DNA of 64,000 bases from JBCCAG01 sp050331115 (GTDB lineage: Bacteria; Cyanobacteriota; Cyanobacteriia; CAKZMO01). The stretch is taken from positions 59,028 through 123,027 of the forward strand of contig JBHJHD010000010.1 in NCBI GenBank assembly GCA_050331115.1, read 5' to 3'. The stretch's first letter is position 1. Every line of letters begins with the position of its first letter. The notes under the pieces were generated by a model, which worked only from the letters and a program-made list of their open reading frames with translations, was not told where the DNA came from and searched no databases. Both the position numbers and the translations under genes were made by a program. Positions 45,905 to 54,212 of this stretch are shown piece by piece.

Positions 45905-46227
45905 AATGTTTAATGTTTAGGGTAGTTGCTCTATCGTGGTCACGAAATACGCTGCTATGTGCGGCAGCTAAAATTTACGTTTTGGGTGATTCGAGGCGAG
46001 TCAAAATCGTCAATGCTTCTAAAGCTTCTCCTTATAGATACACTAATTTTTTGGCTGCACCGATGCCTAGAGTCACTGACGGCTTGCGGGCGCTGACGAT
46101 GTAGGTTTTCTAAGGAGACGCTGAGCAGCTTGCATTAGTTCAGGGGATGTGCGGCAGATCACAACACCCTTACATACATATCGATGTCCTCTCAGCCCTT
46201 GACAACTGCTATCCCATATCAAGCGCT

Positions 46228-46279
46228 AAAAGCCCAGGAGATAAAGCGAGGCCAACCCTCACAAACCTCCCGGGCCTTT
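46228..46279 (-). terminator. Riboswitch-controlled intrinsic terminator
   Basis: On the minus strand AAAGGCCCGGGAG can pair over 13 positions (two G-U) with CTCCTGGGCTTTT, the U-run being part of the second arm. The loop can fold a small GAGG/CCUC hairpin. The first arm is the conserved 3' strand of the guanidine-I aptamer, so aptamer folding and terminator folding exclude each other. Ligand binding should therefore allow readthrough into the transporter genes. Confidence 0.8.
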
Positions 46280-46394
46280 ATCCCGCCGTGTACCAAATCA
46301 CAAACGCTACTCAGCGGCAGCGGGCAAGTCGGCGTCCCCTCTTGGACCAGTCACTCAGCGCTGCCTGAACCGGACCCCTAGGGAAGAGCTATTT
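46258..46394 (-). promoter_or_regulatory. Guanidine-I (ykkC) riboswitch aptamer
   Basis: Read on the minus strand, the 5' core is CUAGGGGUCCGG, then ACUGGUCCAAGAG after a short GC hairpin, and the 3' core is CACGGCGGGAUAAAGGCCCG followed by GGAG. These match the conserved blocks of the guanidine-I class (CUAGGGUUCCG, ACUGGUCCGAGAG, ACGGxGGGAUAAAAGCCCGGGAGA) in order and spacing. Small departures are GGGG for GGGU, CAAGAG for CGAGAG and AAAGG for AAAAG. It regulates the binding-protein/permease/ATPase operon, and its 3' end overlaps a terminator. Confidence 0.92.
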
Positions 46395-46428
46395 GCAATT
46401 GTTAAGGGCGGAACAGCCATAGTAAAAG

Positions 46429-46440
46429 AGACGTACGTCT
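46429..46440. promoter_or_regulatory. Perfect 12-bp palindrome upstream of the riboswitch
   Basis: AGACGTACGTCT is fully self-complementary. It lies about 40 bases before the aptamer on the minus strand, next to a possible -10 (TACTAT at 46424-46419), in the spacer between the divergent transporter and hydrolase genes. It may be a repressor or activator site; no known site is matched. Confidence 0.35.
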
Positions 46441-46678
46441 TTAGGTGCGGATGCTTCTGATATCTCCATACAAGCAAGCTCTTTCCCTCCAGAAAGTAGC
46501 ATGCATTACGAAAACACAAAAACTTGCCGTTCACAATAGGGCAAAACATTCATCAAAAATTCACTAAACCGCTGTTTTCTTTAAATCGGGCTCAATCGCC
46601 ATTAATGCTGGAACTCGTGCTTGACCCACGGTAGCCGCACTCTTATAGTTAGCACTGGCGGTCTCAGGACATCTACAC

Positions 46679-47872
46679 ATGACCACATCAGACGACTCGA
46701 TCTTTCAGCGGCCAGGGGGTCAGGGCGGGACCGAAGCTCAGGGCGGCTTAGAGCGAGAAGCTCAGCTGCCTATGACCGGATGGCAGCAGGAGGTCTCCCA
46801 GGGCCTTGAATACGGGCTAGAGGCCGCCGACAGCATTCGCGATCGCACCATTCCCACCTTCTCTCGCGGCGAGCTGCCCCACTACGCCGGCATCAATACG
46901 TTCCTTAAAGCGCCCTACCTCGAAGACGTGCGTCAGGTGGGCAACTACGACGTGGCGATCGTTGGTGTACCCCACGACTCCGGCACCACATACCGCCCCG
47001 GCACCCGCTTTGGCCCCCAGGGCATCCGCAAAATTTCAGCCCTTTACACCCCCTACAACTTCGAGTTTGGCGTAGACCTGCGGGAGCAGATTACCCTCTG
47101 TGACGTGGGGGACGTCTTCACGATTCCGGCTAACAACGAAAAATCTTTCGACCAGATTTCTAAGGGCATTGCCCATATTTTTCAGTCGGGAGCGTTGCCC
47201 ATCGTGCTGGGTGGGGATCACTCCATCGGCTTTCCAACGGTGCGGGGCGTGTGCCGTCACCTCGGCGATAAAAAAGTCGGCATTATCCACTTCGACCGCC
47301 ACGTCGATACCCAAGAGACCGACCTCGACGAGCGCATGCATACCTGCCCCTGGTTCCACGCCACCAACATGGCCAACGCCCCCGCCAAGAACCTGGTGCA
47401 GCTGGGCATTGGCGGCTGGCAGGTGCCCCGACAAGGGGTAAAGGTGTGCCGAGAGCGCGCCACCAATATTCTCACGGTTACCGATATTATCGAGATGGGC
47501 ATGGACGCCGCCGCCGACTTTGCCCTAGAGCGCGCCCTAGACGGTACCGACTGCGTCTGGATTAGCTTCGACATCGACTGCATCGATGCGGGCTTTGTGC
47601 CGGGGACAGGCTGGCCGGAACCGGGCGGTCTGCTGCCTCGGGAGGCGCTGCAGCTGTTGGGCAAAATTGTGCAGCGCGCCCCCGTCTGCGGCATCGAGGT
47701 GGTTGAAGTCTCGCCCCCTTATGACGTCAGCGACATCACCGCCCTGATGGCTACCCGCGTCATTTGCGACACCATGGCCCATCTCGTGCTTTCAGGTCAG
47801 CTGCCTCGGCAGGAAAAGCCTGGCTACATCACCGATGAGGCAAACATGTCGGTGGACGAGGTCTGGCGCTAG
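46679..47872 (+). CDS. gdmH: Ni-dependent guanidine hydrolase (ureohydrolase family)
   Basis: Predicted to split guanidine into urea and ammonia. It belongs to the arginase/agmatinase fold: metal ligands are His181 in GGDHS, Asp206/His208/Asp210 in HFDRHVDTQ, and Asp298/Asp300 in SFDIDCID. Agmatinases normally have Ala where Arg207 stands here, and DPAF-like residues where DAGFVPGTGWPEPGG stands here; both departures match the cyanobacterial GdmH group (Synechocystis Sll1077) rather than SpeB. The N-terminal extension of about 60 residues (with LPHYAGINTFLKAPY) also fits. hypA and hypB follow at 20 and 3 bases. Annotation as agmatinase (speB) would be the usual automated error. Confidence 0.88.
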   Translation: MTTSDDSIFQRPGGQGGTEAQGGLEREAQLPMTGWQQEVSQGLEYGLEAADSIRDRTIPTFSRGELPHYAGINTFLKAPYLEDVRQVGNYDVAIVGVPHDSGTTYRPGTRFGPQGIRKISALYTPYNFEFGVDLREQITLCDVGDVFTIPANNEKSFDQISKGIAHIFQSGALPIVLGGDHSIGFPTVRGVCRHLGDKKVGIIHFDRHVDTQETDLDERMHTCPWFHATNMANAPAKNLVQLGIGGWQVPRQGVKVCRERATNILTVTDIIEMGMDAAADFALERALDGTDCVWISFDIDCIDAGFVPGTGWPEPGGLLPREALQLLGKIVQRAPVCGIEVVEVSPPYDVSDITALMATRVICDTMAHLVLSGQLPRQEKPGYITDEANMSVDEVWR

Positions 47873-47892
47873 TTCTCAATCAGGCGATCGCT

Positions 47893-48294
47893 ATGCACGA
47901 AACCGACATGACCCGGGCGCTGATTGTCACCTTAAAGGACTGGTGGGACGCTCAGCCCGGGCGGCCCCAGGTCTCCCGAGTACACCTAGTGGTGGGTCAG
48001 TTTACCTGCGTCGAGCCCGCTAGCCTGCAGTTTGCGTTCACCCACCAAACCAGGGGCACTTTTTTAGAGCCGGCCGAGCTACTGATTCGCGAAACGCCGC
48101 TGGTGGCCTTTTGCCATCCCTGCCGCAAAGAGTATCGGCCCGACATCAACCAGCAGTATGCCTGTCCCACCTGTCGATCGCCCATGGACGACATCCGCTC
48201 CGGACGGGAGCTGAAGATCGACCAAGTGGAGTACGCGGCCCCAGATGCCGCTCTAAATGCTACTCCAGACGCCACCTCAAGCGCCACCCCTTAA
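47893..48294 (+). CDS. hypA: Nickel chaperone HypA
   Basis: The N-terminal MHE (His2, Glu3) is the nickel-binding motif, and the zinc site is complete: Cys74, Cys77 (FCHPC), Cys91 and Cys94 (YACPTC). The length of 133 residues includes a short Ala/Thr-rich tail that is not part of the fold. It lies between gdmH and hypB with no hydrogenase or other hyp gene in the window, which points to a dedicated role in loading nickel into GdmH. In Synechocystis the second HypA/HypB pair serves this purpose. Confidence 0.93.
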   Translation: MHETDMTRALIVTLKDWWDAQPGRPQVSRVHLVVGQFTCVEPASLQFAFTHQTRGTFLEPAELLIRETPLVAFCHPCRKEYRPDINQQYACPTCRSPMDDIRSGRELKIDQVEYAAPDAALNATPDATSSATP

Positions 48295-48297
48295 ATT

Positions 48298-49029
48298 ATG
48301 CACCAAACCTTTTCCGCCGCCCTAGAGCTAGACCTGCTGCACGCCAACCAGGCTGGGGCCGACCATAACCGCGCCCACTTCGACCGCTGGGGCATCACCT
48401 GCCTCAACATTATGAGTAGCCCCGGCGCAGGCAAGACAGCTCTGCTGGAGCGAACCCTAGGGGCCCTCGCGTCTCAGGCTTTGGCCGCTGGCGGCGCTTC
48501 AGAGATAGGCCGGTCGCTGGCGATCGCCATCATCGAGGGGGATATGACCACCGAACTAGACGCCGATCGTCTGCGGCAGTACCAGGTGCCGGTAGTCGCA
48601 ATTAACACCGGGCGGGCCTGCCACCTAGATTCGCAGATGGTGGCCGGTGGCATCCATGCCCTGGAGGCGCAGCACGACTTGAGTGAGCTCGACCTAGTGC
48701 TGGTGGAGAATGTTGGCAATTTGGTGTGCCCTGCAGAGTTTGAGGTGGGAGAGCATGCCAAAGTGGCGCTCCTGAGCGTTACAGAGGGAGAAGATAAGCC
48801 GCTCAAGTATCCGATTATGTTTCGTGAGGCCGACTGCCTACTGATTACCAAAATCGACCTAGCGCCCCACGTGGACGTCGACCTAGCGCAAATCGAGGCC
48901 AACGTGCGCCACGTCAATTCCCACGCCGCTATTATACCCGTATCTGCTAAGACGGGAGAAGGGCTAGAGGCCTGGCTAACCTGGATTAGGCAGCAGGCAA
49001 AGCGCCCGACTGGCGCGGCCTCAATCTAA
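48298..49029 (+). CDS. hypB: Nickel-insertion GTPase HypB
   Basis: A G3E-family GTPase with P-loop SSPGAGKT (residues 40-47), GDMTTELDADRL, the metal-site Cys108-His109 in NTGRACHLDSQM, LVENVGNLVCPAEFEVGE and the guanine-binding ITKIDLAPH. The N-terminus lacks both the CxxCGC motif and the His-rich stretch of storage-type HypB. The start is three bases after the hypA stop, so they are coupled. It should deliver nickel to the hydrolase together with HypA. Confidence 0.95.
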   Translation: MHQTFSAALELDLLHANQAGADHNRAHFDRWGITCLNIMSSPGAGKTALLERTLGALASQALAAGGASEIGRSLAIAIIEGDMTTELDADRLRQYQVPVVAINTGRACHLDSQMVAGGIHALEAQHDLSELDLVLVENVGNLVCPAEFEVGEHAKVALLSVTEGEDKPLKYPIMFREADCLLITKIDLAPHVDVDLAQIEANVRHVNSHAAIIPVSAKTGEGLEAWLTWIRQQAKRPTGAASI

Positions 49030-49092
49030 GCTGCAGCCCATCAGTTTCCCGCAGGCCAGAGGCCTTAACTAAGGATATAGACGTTAACGCTT

Positions 49093-51291
49093 TTATAGAA
49101 CTGGTGTCGCTCTGCTGTCGGCGTCCAAAACTGTAGCGCTGGCAGGCAATAGCGCTGACGGGCGGGCCGACTTCCAAGTAAAGAAAAACGTTGCCCCAGC
49201 GTCGACGTCGGACTCAACCCAAATTTTGCCGCCTTCCGCCGTTACAAGCCGCTCGACAATGGCGAGGCCGATCCCGGTACTGATGACTGCCGAACCACTT
49301 TCTGATGCAGACTGCTTGGGCTGTAGCGTCTCGAAGACGCCAAAGATTTTACCGTGATATGACGGCGCGATGCCAGGCCCCTTATCGGCAACCGCAAACT
49401 GGTACCCATCCGGCTGCTCCCAAGCCGACACCGTAATTTCGCCCCGTCCCTGCGCACAGCCGTATTTGATCGCGTTGCTGATCAGGTTGGCAAATACCTG
49501 ACCCAGCATCATCCGCTTGACTTGCAGGGTGGGCAGCGGTGTAGCCACCCGAACGATAACGCCCGGAGGAACGGATAGCGTACTGACCACCTCTAGCAGC
49601 AGCCTAGAGATATCTACCTGCTCGGGGGGCTGTTTCACCCGCCCAGCCCGAGAGTAGTTCAGCAGATCATTGATCAGGGTTTCCATAAGCACAACCCGAT
49701 TACTCAGCAGCTTGAGCTGGTTTTGATTGTCGGGGGGAATCAGGTCGCCTAGATCTTCTTGCAGCCACTGCGATAGATTTTGAATGCCGCGCAGCGGGGC
49801 TTTGAGGTCATGGGACACGACGTAGGCAAACTGATTCAAGTCTTTGTTTCGCTGGTCGAGATCCGCCGTGATTTGCTTGAGCATGTAATTGAGGCGGGTA
49901 AGCTCTTTCGCTCTATGCTCTAGGGCCGCCTCGGACCGCTTACGGCTGGTAATGTCGAGGGTAATGCCCGTCATCCGAATGGGGTACTCCTCAGCGCCGT
50001 AGAGGGTTTGGCCGATGACCATAAGCCAGCAAATCCCTCGCGACGGGTGTGAAATTCGAAACTCGATATTGAGTCCGGTATTGTGCTCTAGCGCATCTAG
50101 AATAGCGCCGTTGACGCGATCGCGATCCGCCTTTAGGATGGCGCCCAGCCAGCCCGCGTAGGACGGAGGCTCAGACTTCGGAAGGCCGTAGAGCTGATAG
50201 CATTCCTGGGACCAGGCCACTTGGTTATCGAGCAGGTTCCAGTCCCAAAGCCCGGCGCCCGCCGCCCGCTGGGCCAGCCGCAGCCGCTCCTCGCTCTCTC
50301 GGAGCTCCGCTTCAACCCGCCGCCGCTCACTAATTTCGATTTGGGCCTGCCGATAGAGCTCGGCCTGCTGAAGGGCAATACCGACCTGGGCAGCGATGTC
50401 CTTGAGTAAGTCGATCTCCAAGGGCTGCCACTGCCGCGTTTCGGAACAGTGGTGGGCAATCAGCATGCCCCATAAATGCCCATTTTGCAGAATAGGAACA
50501 ACTAAATTTGCCCGCACCTGCAGACGCTCTAGGAGCTGTATATGGCAGGGATCGATGCTGCCGTCGTAGATGTCTGACTTGAGGGTAATGTGGCCCTGAC
50601 AAAAGGGTTCTATATGCTCCTCGCTCAGACAAGGATCGAAGAAGTCTTGCTTTAGCGTAGGGCTCCAGGCTGCGCCAACAGACTCTGTCACAACAGTGCC
50701 CTGGCCGTCGGGGTACAGACGAAACAGAACCACGCGATCCGTCTGCAGGAAGCGCCGTACCTCCTCGACGCTGGTCTGCAGCACGTGATCGAGGTCTAAA
50801 GTTTGGTGAACTTTACGGGTAATCTCTGAGACGAGCCGCTCGCGCTCGATGCGCTGCTGCAGCTGGGCGCGCAGCTGCACCGTCGAAATAGCGCTGTTTA
50901 CCGCCAGATGCAGGCCTTCTAGAGTAATTCGGCCCTTGACGAGATAGTCTTGTGCTCCCGCCTTCAGCGCCCGTACCGCGATCGCCTCATTTCCCTGTCC
51001 CGTCACCATAATCACAGGAAAGGTCAGCTTTTGCGACGAACAAAAGTAGGGCAGGTGCGGCAGACATTCCAGGCGGGCCAAAAACTCTAGCCCATCTAGG
51101 TCAGGCAACCGGTAGTCAAGCAAAACCACATCGGGCTGGTGCTGCTTCCATAGCGCTAAGCCCTGCTCCCCCAAGTCGGCCTCCAGCAGCGTATAGCAGT
51201 AGTCAGGATCACGCGTCAGGTACCGCCGATAGAGTTCTCTATCCTCGGGGGAGTCATCGATGATGAGTACTGTACGCGCAGCTCGGGTCAT
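49093..51291 (-). CDS. REC-cyanobacteriochrome GAF-PAS hybrid histidine kinase
   Basis: Domains in order: receiver (Asp59 in VVLLDYRLPDLDG), GAF (about 150-320), PAS/PAC (about 335-460), then HisKA (SHDLKAPLRGIQN) and HATPase (LISNAIKYG, DKGPGIAP, GTGIGLAIVERL). The GAF has the cyanobacteriochrome Cys249-His250 in DPCHIQLLERLQVRANLVVP and a second Cys221 in DPCL. The 28-residue spacing between them equals that of DXCF-type photoreceptors such as TePixJ, so a bilin with two thiol attachments is likely. It is the last gene of the phytochrome operon and overlaps the response regulator by 4 bases. Its receiver may be a target of the phytochrome kinase. Confidence 0.9.
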   Translation of the reverse strand: MTRAARTVLIIDDSPEDRELYRRYLTRDPDYCYTLLEADLGEQGLALWKQHQPDVVLLDYRLPDLDGLEFLARLECLPHLPYFCSSQKLTFPVIMVTGQGNEAIAVRALKAGAQDYLVKGRITLEGLHLAVNSAISTVQLRAQLQQRIERERLVSEITRKVHQTLDLDHVLQTSVEEVRRFLQTDRVVLFRLYPDGQGTVVTESVGAAWSPTLKQDFFDPCLSEEHIEPFCQGHITLKSDIYDGSIDPCHIQLLERLQVRANLVVPILQNGHLWGMLIAHHCSETRQWQPLEIDLLKDIAAQVGIALQQAELYRQAQIEISERRRVEAELRESEERLRLAQRAAGAGLWDWNLLDNQVAWSQECYQLYGLPKSEPPSYAGWLGAILKADRDRVNGAILDALEHNTGLNIEFRISHPSRGICWLMVIGQTLYGAEEYPIRMTGITLDITSRKRSEAALEHRAKELTRLNYMLKQITADLDQRNKDLNQFAYVVSHDLKAPLRGIQNLSQWLQEDLGDLIPPDNQNQLKLLSNRVVLMETLINDLLNYSRAGRVKQPPEQVDISRLLLEVVSTLSVPPGVIVRVATPLPTLQVKRMMLGQVFANLISNAIKYGCAQGRGEITVSAWEQPDGYQFAVADKGPGIAPSYHGKIFGVFETLQPKQSASESGSAVISTGIGLAIVERLVTAEGGKIWVESDVDAGATFFFTWKSARPSALLPASATVLDADSRATPVL

Positions 51292-51764
51292 GGCTGGTGG
51301 TGAATATCGTAGGGGAGCGTCGTGATGGTGAACCAGTAGCGCACTAGCATCTGAATGTCTTCTTTGAGCTGAGCAAAATTAATTGGCTTGACGATATAGC
51401 TGTTAACGCCGTAGCGATAGCAGTCTTCTACGTCCTTAGGATTGTTTGAGGTGGTAAATACGACCACGGGAATCGTTTTTAGATCCTTATCCTGCTTGAT
51501 TTGATGAAGAACCTGGCGTCCGTCCGTGCGCGGCAGATTGAGGTCAAGCATAATGATTCCGGGACGAGGGGCATCGCCGTCTTGGTAGCTGCCGGTACGG
51601 TAGAGAAACGCCAGTGCCTGCTCTCCGTTGACGCAGCGCCGAATCGGAATTTGAGCCGCAGATTTGTTCAAAAGCCGCCGCACCGTCTCAAAGTCTTCAT
51701 TGCTGTCTTCTACAATCAGCAGAGGTGCCGCTGCAGACAGACCGAGGGGAGAAACTAGGCTCAT
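51288..51764 (-). CDS. Rcp1-like response regulator
   Basis: A single receiver domain of 158 residues with acidic pocket Glu19-Asp20, phospho-acceptor Asp74 in IIMLDLNLP, Thr in VVVFTTSNN and Lys in SYIVKPINF. The loop YRTGSYQDGDAPRPG before the acceptor strand is typical of Rcp/CpeR-type regulators that serve cyanobacterial phytochromes. It overlaps genes on both sides by 4 bases (ATGA), lying between two kinases. There is no output domain, so it signals by protein contact. Confidence 0.95.
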   Translation of the reverse strand: MSLVSPLGLSAAAPLLIVEDSNEDFETVRRLLNKSAAQIPIRRCVNGEQALAFLYRTGSYQDGDAPRPGIIMLDLNLPRTDGRQVLHQIKQDKDLKTIPVVVFTTSNNPKDVEDCYRYGVNSYIVKPINFAQLKEDIQMLVRYWFTITTLPYDIHHQP

Positions 51765-54085
51765 GTATTCACCTCTTCTGTAAGCGTGAAGTAGAATGCA
51801 CTGCCGTGGCCCAGGGCTGACTCAACCCATATCTTGCCGCCGTGTCGCTCAATGATCTTACGGACAATGGTGAGCCCTGCCCCCGTACCGCCGCCAAAAT
51901 CGTCACGCCCGTGCAGGCGATGAAAGATTTGAAATACTTTGTCGTAGTAGGCCGGCGCGATACCAATGCCATTGTCCCCCACGTAGAAGACTGTTGACCC
52001 CGGCTCCAAATATACTCCATCACTCGGGAGGGGATAGGGTTCATCGTCGCTGCGATTGATATAGCCAATTTCAACCTGCGGCTCTGCTTTGTCATTATAT
52101 TTAATTGCGTTGCTGATCAAGTTGGTGAACAGCTCGCTGGCCTGAGCGCGATCGCAGCTGACCGTCGGCAGCGGTCTCGGAATACGAAATTTGACTTTGC
52201 TCTGGGGGCGAGAGATGCTGAGCATCGTGGTCACTTGGTTGACAAGCTGATTGAGGTCAACGGGCTGGCGAATGAGTTCAGCCCGGCCCAGGCGGGAGAA
52301 GTAGAGCAGCGAATTGAGCAGATCTTCCATGCGCTGAGTCAGCCGCACCAGCGTCTGCAGCTTTGCCACCCCGTCCTCATCGAGCTGGTGTTCGTAGTCC
52401 TCCATCAAAAAGCTGGCGTAGTTATGGATGCCGCGCAGGGGCTCTTTGAGGTCGTGGGAGGCGATATACGCAAAGGAATCTAGTTCATCGTTGCTCCGCT
52501 GCAGCTCAGAGTTAATGGAGGCCATCTCGTCTGCCTGCCGCAGTACGATACCCACAATCAGGTTTCGCAGCTCCATGACTGCGTCGATTTCAGCCGGCTT
52601 CCAGGGCCGGGAGCAGCCGCGCACCGTCTCTTGCCAGCGATCAAAAGATTGGCGCGGCGTCAGATAGAGGCTGCCGTCTGCTAAGACCTGCCGTGGTTTA
52701 TTGGGGTTGCCGCCCCAGTCCACGGTGTGCACCACCTCAGGGCGAAACCAGAGGATGAAGTTGTGGTGAACCCGGGAAATGGCAAGGGCCAATACGCCGC
52801 TGGCGATCGCCTGAAATTCGCCTGCAGGCGGATAGTCTTCAGGAAGCGATCGCGTCTCAAATAGGTTTTGCTGAAGGCGGGGCATGACCCACTTCAACAG
52901 GTCGGAGAGCTGATCGTCAGCGGGCACTTCCCCAACTTTGATGCACTGATTACTGCCATAGACTACGGCTCCAGTAGCACCCACCAAATCCAGCAGCTTA
53001 GGACCGAGATGCTGAACACCCGCCAAAAAGTGATTGGCCTGGGAGAGGACATCTACAAACTCGGTCTGCAGCGTTTTGAGCCGAATTTTATAGTCCGCAT
53101 CCTCGCTGGCTTCCTTATTGACTAGCTCAGCAGACATTACCTGGCCAATAAACTGACAGGTGGTGCGAGTGCTGTAGGGGATATGCTTAGGGGAGCTGTG
53201 GTGGCAGGCGATTAATCCCCACAGCTTGCGGCCTCGCATCAGTGAAATCGACATGGATGCCGCCACGCCCATATTCTGCATGTACTCCAAGTGCAGGGGC
53301 GATACGCTGCGCAGCACCGAAGTGCTTAAATCTAAAGGCTGCTCCGTGACGGGGTTATGGGGCGGCACTAGGCCTACGGGCTCGTACCTCGCGTTGGGAA
53401 TCAGCCGCAGCCAGTTGAGCGCGTAGAGCTGACGGGCCTGACTGGGGATATCTGAAGCGGGGTAGCGGAGGTTCAGATAGGGCGTCTCTAAACGAGTTGC
53501 TTCGGCAATCACCTGGCCCGCATCATTCTGGTCAAATCGGTAGATCATCACGCGGTCGAACCCAGTGATGCGCTGGATATCCGCTACGACGACTTGACAC
53601 ATTTTCAGCAGCGTTGGAGAGCGCTGAATGCGGGTAATGGTGTCCCGGACCTGCTGGTAAAAGTCCGCAAAGCTGCGCGGGTCATCCTCGCTTTGAGGCT
53701 CTAGCTCTAGCAGCACGAGCGAGCCCTCGTGGTGAACAATGCCGTCGAAGATCAGGGTGTCGGCATGCCGCTGAACTTCAAACGTCAGGGGATTAGCGCT
53801 CTCAAAATCTTCTGCAAGACAGCGCTGAATCTGCTCAATCTGCGCTTCGGCAAATAGGAGGGACAGCGGCTGCCCTAGCAGCGACTCGGGCGATCGCCCC
53901 AGCATTTCAAGCACGTTGTCGCTCACCTGAACAATCGTGAGATCGGGTTCCCTTAAAGCAAGCAGGGCGCCGTGGGGTTGAATCAATCCAGGAATATGGA
54001 TCGGCTCGCGATCGCAGTTCGTCAGGTTAACCGCTTCAGGCTGTGCCTCTAGCGCGTTTTCAAGATTAGGAGCAGACTTCACCAT
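51761..54085 (-). CDS. Bacteriophytochrome histidine kinase (CphB/BphP type)
   Basis: PAS-GAF-PHY photosensor plus kinase, 774 residues. Cys24 in NLTNCDREPIHIPGLIQPHG is the biliverdin-binding residue of bacteriophytochromes. The GAF has DRVMIYRFDQNDAGQVIAE and the PASDIP motif. The position of the phycocyanobilin Cys of Cph1 is Leu264 here (SVSPLHLEYMQNMGV), so biliverdin on Cys24 is expected. The PHY domain follows, and the kinase has phospho-acceptor His544 in ASHDLKEPLRGIHNY, LISNAIKYND, GDNGIGIAP and GTGAGLTIV. It is the first gene of the light-signalling operon, with short tandem repeats upstream. Confidence 0.95.
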   Translation of the reverse strand: MVKSAPNLENALEAQPEAVNLTNCDREPIHIPGLIQPHGALLALREPDLTIVQVSDNVLEMLGRSPESLLGQPLSLLFAEAQIEQIQRCLAEDFESANPLTFEVQRHADTLIFDGIVHHEGSLVLLELEPQSEDDPRSFADFYQQVRDTITRIQRSPTLLKMCQVVVADIQRITGFDRVMIYRFDQNDAGQVIAEATRLETPYLNLRYPASDIPSQARQLYALNWLRLIPNARYEPVGLVPPHNPVTEQPLDLSTSVLRSVSPLHLEYMQNMGVAASMSISLMRGRKLWGLIACHHSSPKHIPYSTRTTCQFIGQVMSAELVNKEASEDADYKIRLKTLQTEFVDVLSQANHFLAGVQHLGPKLLDLVGATGAVVYGSNQCIKVGEVPADDQLSDLLKWVMPRLQQNLFETRSLPEDYPPAGEFQAIASGVLALAISRVHHNFILWFRPEVVHTVDWGGNPNKPRQVLADGSLYLTPRQSFDRWQETVRGCSRPWKPAEIDAVMELRNLIVGIVLRQADEMASINSELQRSNDELDSFAYIASHDLKEPLRGIHNYASFLMEDYEHQLDEDGVAKLQTLVRLTQRMEDLLNSLLYFSRLGRAELIRQPVDLNQLVNQVTTMLSISRPQSKVKFRIPRPLPTVSCDRAQASELFTNLISNAIKYNDKAEPQVEIGYINRSDDEPYPLPSDGVYLEPGSTVFYVGDNGIGIAPAYYDKVFQIFHRLHGRDDFGGGTGAGLTIVRKIIERHGGKIWVESALGHGSAFYFTLTEEVNT

Positions 54086-54097
54086 GTCCCTTTAAAA

Positions 54098-54135
54098 ATT
54101 CAGACAGCTTGAACAGATTCAGACAGCTTGAACAG
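54098..54135 (+). repeat. Exact 19-bp tandem repeat before the phytochrome gene
   Basis: ATTCAGACAGCTTGAACAG occurs twice head to tail, 13-50 bases upstream of the phytochrome ATG, so within its leader or promoter. Confidence 0.85.
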
Positions 54136-54212
54136 CCGCAAATTCACTCATTATATTATGTCTTAAAGTTCACATCGTGATTTGAGGCTACCGCTCGCCC
54201 ACAGTCGAGGCC

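Noticed and set aside
46147..46381. Short plus-strand frames (65-73 codons) in the transporter/hydrolase spacer
   Set aside because: They lie opposite the guanidine-I riboswitch and its terminator, which explain the conservation.
46679..47872. Agmatinase (SpeB)
   Set aside because: FDRHVD and DAGFVPGTGWPEPGG differ from agmatinase motifs, and the nickel chaperones and guanidine riboswitch fit GdmH.
47893..49029. Hydrogenase maturation operon
   Set aside because: No hydrogenase structural gene or hypCDEF is in the window; the pair directly follows gdmH.
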